Part shown: in pieces, positions 1-5,417 of the stretch
How the letters are laid out: every line of letters starts with the position of its first letter
Numbering within the stretch: the stretch's first letter is position 1
DNA from: Chitinophagaceae bacterium
GTDB taxonomy: Bacteria; Bacteroidota; Bacteroidia; Chitinophagales; Chitinophagaceae
NCBI GenBank assembly: GCA_009996555.1
Contig: JAACZX010000119.1
Coordinates: 1 to 7,094 of the forward strand
Direction of reading: 5' to 3'
DNA: 7,094 nt
The notes under the pieces: model-generated
The model's database searches: none
Told to the model about the DNA's origin: nothing
Seen by the model: only the letters and a program-made list of their open reading frames with translations
Program-made: the position numbers and the translations under genes

Positions 1-870
1 AACCTCCGTTATGCGTTTTCAAATGATTTTATTGTGAAAGCAGCATGGACAAATGCATTGGCCCGTCCTAAGTATTACGATCTTGTACCTTATTTCAACA
101 TCAACCCAAATGATTTAGAGTTGAGTGCAGGTAACTCAGCATTAAGCCCGGTGCGTTCTTCTAATCTTGATCTGATGGCCGAATACTATTTTAAATCAGT
201 AGGTATTATTTCTGGTGGTGTGTTTTATAAAAAGATCGATAAGTTCTTTTACACTTATATTGATAACAACTACACACAATCAAAGTTTGCAGCCGATTTT
301 CCTTCTGTTAACAATCCCATTGGTGCAGGCGAAAACTGGGAGTTTGCGCAACGCCGTAATGGTGATGGTGCTGAGTTGTTAGGTTTTGAAGTTGCAGTAC
401 AGCGTCAGCTCGATTTTCTGCCCGGCTTCTGGAAAGGTTTTGGCATCTATACCAACTATACGTACACACATTCACGTGCAACAGGTATTTACGATGGTTC
501 AGGAAATTTGATCCGCAACAATGTAAAACTGCCGGGTGCTGCACCGCATATATTTAATGCATCGCTTTCTTATGAAAACAAAAAGCTTGTTGTTCGTCTG
601 TCAGGCAACTTTACATCTTCTTATGTTGATGACAGTGATGATGCAGGTTATAACCAGGATGCATTTTACGACAGGTATTACGGCAGCCAGTTTTTCCTTG
701 ATGCCAATGCATCGTATGCATTCACCAAAAAGTTAAGAGTGTTTGCTGAAGCAAACAATTTAACCAACCAGCCATTGCGTTATTTTCAAGGTGTGAAAGA
801 AAGAACAGCACAGGTTGAGTATTACGGTGCACGTTTTAATGCGGGTATAAAGTTCGATCTTAGCAAATAA
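1..870 (+). CDS. TonB-dependent outer-membrane receptor, C-terminal part (5' end outside window)
   Basis: The reading frame is open from base 1, so the gene enters from the left; the GTG at 34 is an internal codon, not a start. The 289 visible residues are the C-terminal half of a TonB-dependent receptor barrel: alternating amphipathic strands rich in Tyr, Phe and Asn, surface loops rich in Asp/Asn/Gly, and the typical late segment with FAEANNLTNQPLRYFQG (near nt 740-792), followed by a final strand ending GARFNAGIKFDLSK. This ending and the LRYFQG strand resemble the large TonB receptor family first defined in Xanthomonas/Caulobacter rather than SusC. Such receptors import large ligands across the outer membrane using TonB-ExbBD energy. 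The adjacent phytase suggests, by inference only, a ligand such as phytate, an inositol-phosphate product or a metal-phytate complex. The plug and TonB box are not in the window, so the ligand class cannot be tested here. Confidence 0.93.
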   Translation, partial: NLRYAFSNDFIVKAAWTNALARPKYYDLVPYFNINPNDLELSAGNSALSPVRSSNLDLMAEYYFKSVGIISGGVFYKKIDKFFYTYIDNNYTQSKFAADFPSVNNPIGAGENWEFAQRRNGDGAELLGFEVAVQRQLDFLPGFWKGFGIYTNYTYTHSRATGIYDGSGNLIRNNVKLPGAAPHIFNASLSYENKKLVVRLSGNFTSSYVDDSDDAGYNQDAFYDRYYGSQFFLDANASYAFTKKLRVFAEANNLTNQPLRYFQGVKERTAQVEYYGARFNAGIKFDLSK

Positions 871-883
871 TCAATTTATCACC

Positions 884-922
884 AAGCCATGAACAGGTAA
901 TGTTCATGGCTTCTATTTTTTT
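884..922 (+). terminator. Intrinsic terminator-like hairpin between receptor and phytase
   Basis: AAGCCATGAAC (884-894) pairs perfectly with GTTCATGGCTT (902-912). The stem extends one more pair (A895-T901), giving 12 bp around a GGTAA loop, and is followed by CTATTTTTTT. It lies 13 nt after the receptor stop codon. Its U-tract ends at 922, immediately before the ATG at 923. The form is that of a Rho-independent terminator. Because there is no room for an obvious separate promoter, it may be a partial terminator that lowers phytase expression relative to the receptor. Confidence 0.85.
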
Positions 923-2002
923 ATGATGATCAGCAGAATGTTAGTTGTTGTTGTTATTGTTACCTGTACTATATCATGCCGGTTAAGTTCCACGCAGGCA
1001 AAACATACGGTTCCTGATTCAGCCATTGTTCAACCGGTTGTTATTACCGAAAAAGTATTTGAAGACAGTGATGATCCTGCTATCTGGATCGATTCGCTGA
1101 ATCCGTCACAATCGCTCATTATTGGTACCGATAAACATACAGCAAATGGCGGCGTATATGTTTTTACACTTGATGGAAAAATAGACCGCAAGCGAAGTGT
1201 TACGGGTTTAAAGCGTGTAAACAATGCCGATGTGGCGTATGGTTTACAATGGGGCGATACAGCCATTGATATTGTGGCTGCTACAGAAAGAGACCGCAAC
1301 ATGATCCGCATTTTCAGCTTGCCTGATATGAAAGTAATTGATGGGGGAGGTATTGAAGTGTTTACAGGCGAACAGCAACGCAGCCCCATGGGTATTGCAT
1401 TTTATACACGTCCTTCGGATCATGCAGTGTTTGTGATTGTGAGCCGTAAAGAAGGTCCTGCGGAAAACTATTTAGAACAATACTTGCTAACTGCATCAAC
1501 AAATGGTACTGTTGAAGCAAAACTTGTAAGGAAGTTTGGTCAATTCTCCGGCAAAAAAGAAATTGAATCCATTGCTGTTGATAATGAATTGGGTTATGTG
1601 TATTACAGCGATGAGCAATTTGGCATCCGTAAATATTATGCAGATCCTGAAAAAGGAAACAAGGAGCTGGCAGTGTTTGGCAAAGGCGAGTACCTGGAAG
1701 ATAATGAAGGCATTTCAATCTATAAACTTGATGCAGCAACAGGTTATATTTTGGTTTCAAATCAATCGGCCAACACATTCAATGTTTATCACAGAGAAGG
1801 TTCATCATCCAATCCACATGAACATAAAAAAATAACAGAGGTTGCTGTTAAAACAAATCAAAGCGATGGCAGTGATGTTACATCGGTTAGCTTGCCGGGT
1901 TTTGAAGGCGGGCTGTTTGTTGCCATGAGCACCGACAGCACCTTTCAACTGTACCGCTGGAAAGACATTGCTGAAAAAGCTGGGCTGAAGTTGAAGAAAT
2001 GA
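923..2002 (+). CDS. Beta-propeller phytase (3-phytase), probable lipoprotein
   Basis: This 359-residue protein has the family's usual size and hydrolyses phosphate from phytate (inositol hexakisphosphate) in a Ca2+-dependent manner. Family motifs appear in the expected order: EDSDDPAIW (47-55) with a following GTDK (68-71), a VYVFTLDGK blade strand (78-86), NNADVAYG (100-107), a blade with EIESIAVD and YYSDE (213-231), LEDNEGISIY (258-267), GYILVSNQSANTFNVY (274-289), and a C-terminal SDGSDVTSVSLPG segment followed by GLFVAMS (314-336). The acidic runs match Ca2+/phosphate-binding positions of the family. The N-terminus has Arg5, a Val-rich core (7-13) and Cys19 in T-I-S-C, a somewhat weak lipobox, so it is probably a lipid-anchored envelope protein. 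ATG 923 or 926 is chosen because starting at Met6 would remove the only N-terminal positive charge. It follows a TonB receptor by 52 bp, a pairing known for this phytase family in Gram-negative bacteria. Confidence 0.9.
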   Translation: MMISRMLVVVVIVTCTISCRLSSTQAKHTVPDSAIVQPVVITEKVFEDSDDPAIWIDSLNPSQSLIIGTDKHTANGGVYVFTLDGKIDRKRSVTGLKRVNNADVAYGLQWGDTAIDIVAATERDRNMIRIFSLPDMKVIDGGGIEVFTGEQQRSPMGIAFYTRPSDHAVFVIVSRKEGPAENYLEQYLLTASTNGTVEAKLVRKFGQFSGKKEIESIAVDNELGYVYYSDEQFGIRKYYADPEKGNKELAVFGKGEYLEDNEGISIYKLDAATGYILVSNQSANTFNVYHREGSSSNPHEHKKITEVAVKTNQSDGSDVTSVSLPGFEGGLFVAMSTDSTFQLYRWKDIAEKAGLKLKK

Positions 2003-2020
2003 GTGATGGAAGAAAGCCGA

Positions 2021-2079
2021 TAGTCATTAGTCGTGAGTAGTATGCGTAACTCATAACCTGTAACCCGTAACCGGCAACC
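2021..2079. repeat. Heptamer tandem repeats (AGTCATT-like, then GTAACC-like)
   Basis: Two degenerate period-7 arrays lie in the same stretch. The first is TAGTCAT, TAGTCGT, GAGTAGT (2021-2041). After a 3-nt break comes CGTAACT, CATAACC, TGTAACC, CGTAACC, GGCAACC (2045-2079), trailing into TGTTTACC. The units are contiguous with no spacers and contain no ORF. I recall similar GTAAC-type and AGTCATT-type runs in intergenic regions of other Bacteroidota, but their function is unknown to me. Confidence 0.7.
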
Positions 2080-2110
2080 TGTTTACCCAAACCCCGCTAT
2101 CGTTTTTCAC

Positions 2111-2148
2111 TCATCTTTGCGTCTTCGTGTCTTAGTGGCAAAAAAAAC
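2111..2148. repeat. Octamer repeat block, copy A (dispersed-repeat type)
   Basis: The block contains three contiguous octamers, TTTGCGTC (2116-2123), TTCGTGTC (2124-2131) and TTAGTGGC (2132-2139), followed by a run of eight A and then C. The whole 38-nt segment matches copy B at 2217-2254 at 33 of 38 positions. The two copies start 106 nt apart in direct orientation. It resembles 'cttcgtgtctttgtggc' motifs that I recall in intergenic DNA of many Bacteroidota. Confidence 0.7.
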
Positions 2149-2155
2149 CTGTGTT

Positions 2156-2179
2156 CTCTGCAACTCTGTATCTCTGTGT
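2156..2179. repeat. CTCTG octamer repeat block
   Basis: Three direct octamers, CTCTGCAA, CTCTGTAT and CTCTGTGT, lie in tandem between the two copies of the other octamer block. The unit differs from the TTCGTGTC-type octamer but shares its period of 8. No coding signal accompanies it. Confidence 0.6.
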
Positions 2180-2216
2180 TGAAACGTTGTAAGCAAAGCG
2201 AACAACAAATCCGTCT

Positions 2217-2254
2217 TCATCTTTCCGCCTTCGTGCCTTTGTGGCAAACAAAAC
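2217..2254. repeat. Octamer repeat block, copy B, overlapping the tgt promoter
   Basis: Three octamers, TTTCCGCC (2222-2229), TTCGTGCC (2230-2237) and TTTGTGGC (2238-2245), are followed by AAACAAAAC. The block differs from copy A at five positions out of 38. The last octamer contains the TTTG that serves as the candidate -33 element of tgt, so the repeat appears built into the promoter. It also contains the GTG (2241) that gives tgt an artificial upstream start. Confidence 0.7.
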
Positions 2255-2271
2255 TCCTCTTCCTATCTTTG
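2238..2271 (+). promoter_or_regulatory. Bacteroidota-type sigma-A promoter for tgt
   Basis: TATCTTTG (2264-2271) is an exact match to the Bacteroidota -7 consensus TANNTTTG. A TTTG (2238-2241) lies 22 nt upstream as the -33 element, within the 17-23 nt range described for this phylum. With initiation a few bases after the -7 box, the transcript would begin at or within a few bases of the ATG at 2277. This predicts a leaderless or nearly leaderless mRNA. Confidence 0.6.
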
Positions 2272-2276
2272 CCGCT

Positions 2277-3416
2277 ATGGCCGCATTACAGTTTCAGTTA
2301 CAACATACCGATACAGGATCGAAAGCAAGGGCAGGGGAGATCACTACCGATCATGGAAAAATTCAAACACCCATCTTTATGCCGGTGGGCACTGTGGGCA
2401 GTGTAAAATCGCTTACGGTGGAGCAGTTGAAGAGTGAAGTAAAAGCAGAGATCATACTTGGTAATACCTATCACCTGTACCTGCGTCCCGGTACCGGAGT
2501 GCTGGAAGCAGCCGGCGGTTTGCACAAATTCAACGGATGGGATAAACCCATCTTAACCGATAGTGGCGGCTACCAGGTTTTTTCGCTTGCAGGTAACCGT
2601 AAGATCAAAGAAGAAGGCGTAGTGTTTCAAAGCCATATTGATGGCAGCAAGCATTTGTTTACACCGGAGAGTGTAATGGATGTGCAGCGCAGCATTGGTG
2701 CCGATATTGTGATGGCTTTTGATGAATGTCCGCCATACCCAAGCGATTACAAGTATGCACACAAGAGCATGGAGTTAACACACCGCTGGCTCGATCGCTG
2801 CATTAAACATTTTAATAATACACCCGATAAATACGGTTACACACAAAACCTGTTTCCTATTATTCAAGGCAGTACGTATAAAGATCTTCGGAAAACATCT
2901 TCACAGTTTGTTGCCAATACCAATCTCACCGGTTGTGCCATTGGCGGCCTAAGTGTGGGCGAGCCGGAAGAAATGATGTATGAGTTTACTGAGTTGTGTT
3001 GCGATGAATTGCCCACGCAAAAACCACGTTACCTCATGGGCGTGGGCACGCCGTGGAATATTTTAGAATGCATTGCCTTGGGTGTAGATATGTTTGATTG
3101 TGTAATGCCAACACGTAACGGGCGCAATGCCATGCTCTTTACCAGCAAAGGCGTAATTAATATTGATAATAAAAAATGGGAAAAAGACTTTTCGCCATTG
3201 GATGATGGTATTGATTGCCACATCAGCAACTACTACAGCAAAGCTTACTTGCGCCATCTCATCAAAGCAAAAGAAATTACCGGTTTAACACTGGCAAGCG
3301 TACATAACCTTGCGTTTTATTTATGGCTGGTGAAAGAAGCAAGAAAACACATTCTTACAGGCGATTTTACCAGTTGGAAGAATGAACTGGTGCCGGTGCT
3401 GAAAACAAGATTGTAA
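2277..3416 (+). CDS. tgt: Queuine tRNA-ribosyltransferase (tRNA-guanine transglycosylase)
   Basis: This cytoplasmic enzyme exchanges guanine-34 in GUN anticodons for preQ1 in queuosine synthesis. It has 379 residues, close to the usual length of about 375. Visible residues include the general acid/base Asp95 in DSGGYQ, substrate-pocket Asp149 in AFDECPPYP, Gln197 in IIQG, Gly223-Gly224 in AIGGLSVGE, and nucleophile Asp274 in DMFDCVMPTR. Val227 and Cys151 fit a bacterial preQ1-using enzyme rather than a eukaryotic queuine-using one. The zinc site is unusual: where CxCxxC is expected there is I312-D-C314-H-I-S317, so only the middle Cys and the distal His343 (ASVHNL) remain. ATG 2277 is chosen because MAALQFQLQHTD aligns with the family N-terminus; the in-frame GTG at 2241 lies in a repeat and upstream of the -7 box. 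The gene appears monocistronic, without the LptF/LptG-type permease gene I often recall after tgt in this phylum. Confidence 0.97.
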   Translation: MAALQFQLQHTDTGSKARAGEITTDHGKIQTPIFMPVGTVGSVKSLTVEQLKSEVKAEIILGNTYHLYLRPGTGVLEAAGGLHKFNGWDKPILTDSGGYQVFSLAGNRKIKEEGVVFQSHIDGSKHLFTPESVMDVQRSIGADIVMAFDECPPYPSDYKYAHKSMELTHRWLDRCIKHFNNTPDKYGYTQNLFPIIQGSTYKDLRKTSSQFVANTNLTGCAIGGLSVGEPEEMMYEFTELCCDELPTQKPRYLMGVGTPWNILECIALGVDMFDCVMPTRNGRNAMLFTSKGVINIDNKKWEKDFSPLDDGIDCHISNYYSKAYLRHLIKAKEITGLTLASVHNLAFYLWLVKEARKHILTGDFTSWKNELVPVLKTRL

Positions 3417-3442
3417 CAGATACGATTGTGTTGTAACCGCCA

Positions 3443-3463
3443 GCAAGAAAAATTATTTTTTGC
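3443..3463 (+). terminator. Possible weak terminator after tgt
   Basis: GCAAGAAA (3443-3450) can pair with TTTTTTGC (3456-3463) with one G-U pair, around a short AT loop. It lies 26 nt past the tgt stop. The stem is almost entirely A-T and is not followed by a separate U-tract, so it is a weak candidate. It could stop transcripts in either direction. Confidence 0.25.
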
Positions 3464-3468
3464 ATTGC

Positions 3469-3500
3469 TTGCATTTGACAATACAAAGGTTATAATTTTA
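3469..3500 (+). promoter_or_regulatory. Candidate promoter for the ECF sigma gene
   Basis: TAATTTTA (3493-3500) matches TANNTTTG at 7 of 8 positions, and TTG (3469-3471) lies 21 nt upstream, which fits Bacteroidota spacing. Transcription would start about 14 nt before the ATG at 3520. The region also contains TTGACA (3475-3480) and TATAAT (3491-3496), but these are only 10 nt apart, too close for an E. coli-type promoter. Confidence 0.35.
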
Positions 3501-3519
3501 CACATGCTTTCTTGCTGTG

Positions 3520-4107
3520 ATGAATGACAAAGAAAATATACAGGCACTTTTACAAGAGGTTGCTTTGAATAATGATCAAACAGCATACCGCCGCCTGTTC
3601 ATTCAGCTGCACAAACCCCTTCTCCGCTTTGCTTATGGTATTTTAAAGTCTGCCGATGATGCGGAAGAAGTGGTATCGGATGTATTTATGAATGTGTGGC
3701 AGAAACGGCAGGAGCTTGCCTCCATCGAATCGCCTTTGTTATACATGTATGCAGCCGTAAAGAACAGATCGCTGAACGTGCTGGCCAAACAAAAGCGGCA
3801 GGATGCAGCTGATGCTGCACAATGGCTGGTGCCGCTTAACAGTGTATCCTTCAACCCCGAGCAACTGATGATCTCGCAGGAAACCATGCTGCGTATCCGC
3901 AAAGCAGTAGATGACCTTCCTGCCCGTTGCCGCCTCATTTTTATTCTTATTAAAGAAGATGGTCTCCGCTACAGGGAAGTGGCAGAGTTACTCAATATCT
4001 CCATTAAAACTGTAGAAGCGCAAATGGCCATTGCCATCAGGCGCATTGCCCAGTGTATGCAGTTGCAATTACCCGCTGCTGAAAAAGCAAGAGCGGTAAA
4101 AAAATAA
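3520..4107 (+). CDS. ECF RNA polymerase sigma factor, FecI-like (Bacteroidota type)
   Basis: This 195-residue sigma-70-family ECF factor directs RNA polymerase to a small set of promoters. Sigma region 2 spans about residues 22-90, with AYRRLFIQLHKPLLRFAYG and the region 2.2 motif DDAEEVVSDVFMNVW (46-60). Sigma region 4 spans about 122-178, with the DDLPARCRLIF helix (131-141) and a helix-turn-helix in LRYREVAELLNIS (149-161) followed by IKTVEAQMAIAIRR. There is no region 1 or 3, as is typical for ECF factors. A FecR-type anti-sigma gene follows after 59 bp and then a SusC-like receptor, so this is the effector of a cell-surface signalling system. ATG 3520 is preferred to the adjoining GTG at 3517, which would add only one residue. 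The tail after residue 180 is short and basic. Confidence 0.95.
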   Translation: MNDKENIQALLQEVALNNDQTAYRRLFIQLHKPLLRFAYGILKSADDAEEVVSDVFMNVWQKRQELASIESPLLYMYAAVKNRSLNVLAKQKRQDAADAAQWLVPLNSVSFNPEQLMISQETMLRIRKAVDDLPARCRLIFILIKEDGLRYREVAELLNISIKTVEAQMAIAIRRIAQCMQLQLPAAEKARAVKK

Positions 4108-4166
4108 TTTCAGCAGGCTTAGGGGTAACTGTAAAAATGGTTGTTCTATATATGTAACCTCCCCGT

Positions 4167-5273
4167 ATGAGCCAGGAACAGTTTTGGATCTTACTGTCGA
4201 AAAAAATTGCAGGCGAAGCCAGTGAAAAGGAACTGGCCGAACTGGAATTTTTATTACAGCAACACCCTGAGTGGCAGTATGCCACCCAGAACCTGCGTGA
4301 TATGTGGGTGGCACCGGCAGCAGTTGATACAGCCGATGAAGAAGATGCATACCTGCTGCACGTGCAGCGTATGAAGGAGCTGGGTGTTGATTTCAGAGAT
4401 AATGTGCTGTATGCTTATACAGCAGAAGAACTGCAACCTGTTAAACACATCTATTCAAAACGAAAATGGTATATAGCAGCGGCAGTGGCAGCATCACTGG
4501 CCGGCATATTTTTTTTATTGACCCCTTTGTTCCGGCAGGGTAGTAATACAACGGCAAACGTAAAAAAGCAGCAGAACGAGGTAAGTACCAATCATGGTTC
4601 ACGTACCAAAATAAACCTGCCGGACGGGTCAATAGTTTGGCTGAATGCAGGCAGCAAGATTAATTACGATGAAAACTACGGCATCAGCGAACGGAATGTA
4701 ACGCTCAGTGGCGAAGCTTTTTTTGATGTGGTGAAGAATAAACAGAAACCCTTCATTATACACACATCAAATATTGATGTAAAAGTACTGGGCACGGTTT
4801 TTAATGTAAAAGCTTACCCCAACGATCCCACCACTGAAACCAGTTTGATACAAGGGCTGGTGGAAGTAACCATCAAAAACAGGGAAAACGATAAGATCAT
4901 TCTCAAACCAAATGAAAAATTAATTGTTGATAATCATCCTGCACCGTTTTTGCAGGGTAAAGGCAATGCACTCAAGTCTGAACATGCAGTACTCGTTAAC
5001 CAGTTAAAACCTAACCGTAACGACAGTACCATTAATGAAATACAGTGGGTGCAAAACAGGCTGGTGTTTGATGATGAACCACTGCAGGAAATTGCTTTAC
5101 GAATGGAACGCTGGTACAATGTACGGATCGAAATCAGATCGGACAGGTTACTTCATAAACGGATATCAGGATCATTTGTTAATGAGAATATAGACCAGGC
5201 GATGGAGGCGCTGAGTGCAACCGGAAGGTTCCGGTATAAACGGCTGAACGATTCTATTTTAATAAACCCATAA
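4167..5273 (+). CDS. FecR-family anti-sigma factor / transmembrane signal transducer
   Basis: This 368-residue inner-membrane protein is expected to hold the upstream sigma factor inactive until the outer-membrane receptor signals. The cytoplasmic N-terminus (1-100) contains a short helical sigma-binding part, with FWILLSKKIAGEASEKELAEL near 6-26. A single membrane span follows at about 101-121 (WYIAAAVAASLAGIFFLLTPL), preceded by KRK, which fits an N-in orientation. The periplasmic FecR domain covers about 142-235, with the signature NHGSRTKINLPDGS then VWLNAGSKINY (142-167), LSGEAFFDVV (180-189) and DVKVLGTVFNVKAY (204-217). A C-terminal DUF4974-type domain (about 296-366), with VFDDEPLQEIALRMERWYNVRI and ISGSF, is the STN-like module common in Bacteroidota FecR proteins. 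It lies 59 bp after the sigma gene with no clear promoter between, so they are probably co-transcribed. The ATG at 4167 is the first good start; the upstream ATG at 4152 is followed at once by TAA. Confidence 0.95.
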   Translation: MSQEQFWILLSKKIAGEASEKELAELEFLLQQHPEWQYATQNLRDMWVAPAAVDTADEEDAYLLHVQRMKELGVDFRDNVLYAYTAEELQPVKHIYSKRKWYIAAAVAASLAGIFFLLTPLFRQGSNTTANVKKQQNEVSTNHGSRTKINLPDGSIVWLNAGSKINYDENYGISERNVTLSGEAFFDVVKNKQKPFIIHTSNIDVKVLGTVFNVKAYPNDPTTETSLIQGLVEVTIKNRENDKIILKPNEKLIVDNHPAPFLQGKGNALKSEHAVLVNQLKPNRNDSTINEIQWVQNRLVFDDEPLQEIALRMERWYNVRIEIRSDRLLHKRISGSFVNENIDQAMEALSATGRFRYKRLNDSILINP

Positions 5274-5326
5274 CCTCACAACATGCTGCTTTGCCATAAC
5301 ACATCTTAAACAAACAATAGAAAAAA

Positions 5327-5386
5327 GGCGGAGCTCTGCTGCAACAGAACCCCGCCGGTAAAAGATTGAAACCGTCTCCCGGGCGG
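5327..5386 (+). promoter_or_regulatory. Structured 5' leader of the SusC-like gene with competing hairpins
   Basis: The 144-nt gap between FecR and the receptor holds a stem formed by GGCGGAGCTCTG (5327-5338) and CAGAACCCCGCC (5345-5356), with 10 pairs, two mismatches and a CTGCAA loop. The same CCGCC (5352-5356) can pair instead with GGCGG (5382-5386), extended by GGT (5357-5359) with ACC (5371-5373). The two folds are mutually exclusive. No U-tract follows directly, so it is not a plain terminator. It may be an RNA leader acting on transcription or translation, or processing between FecR and the receptor. I recall similar leaders before FecR-linked receptor genes in Chitinophagaceae, but cannot verify this here. 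Confidence 0.45.
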
Positions 5387-5402
5387 AAGACTATTGTTCA
5401 CC

Positions 5403-5414
5403 TTTCAATTGAAA
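5403..5414. promoter_or_regulatory. 12-bp perfect palindrome just before the SusC-like start
   Basis: TTTCAATTGAAA is a perfect palindrome ending 3 nt before the ATG at 5418. Its position suits a ribosome-entry or operator element rather than a promoter. Its short AT-rich form could also be chance. Confidence 0.3.
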
Positions 5415-5417
5415 ATT

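Noticed and set aside
1030..1778. Antisense reading frames across the phytase gene
   Set aside because: Their translations show no family motif and they lie over a well-supported gene on the other strand, so they are by-products of its codon use.
2021..2079. Possible CRISPR array
   Set aside because: Units are 7 nt, contiguous and without spacers, and no cas gene is present.
2241..2276. In-frame GTG start giving Tgt 12 extra residues
   Set aside because: The GTG lies in the octamer repeat and upstream of the -7 box, and the added residues do not belong to the family N-terminus; MAALQFQLQHTD from 2277 does.
2176..2406. Small + strand frame spanning the repeats and the 5' end of tgt
   Set aside because: It is a translation of the repeats followed by out-of-frame tgt; no start signal or protein family is evident.
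3475..3496. TTGACA and TATAAT as an E. coli-type promoter
   Set aside because: The boxes are only 10 nt apart, and this phylum uses a TTG/TANNTTTG promoter; an overlapping pair with 21-nt spacing fits better.
4108..4166. Possible hairpin or promoter between sigma factor and FecR genes
   Set aside because: AGGGG (4121-4125) and CCCC (4161-4164) are too short and far apart to support a stem, and no convincing TANNTTTG box is present.
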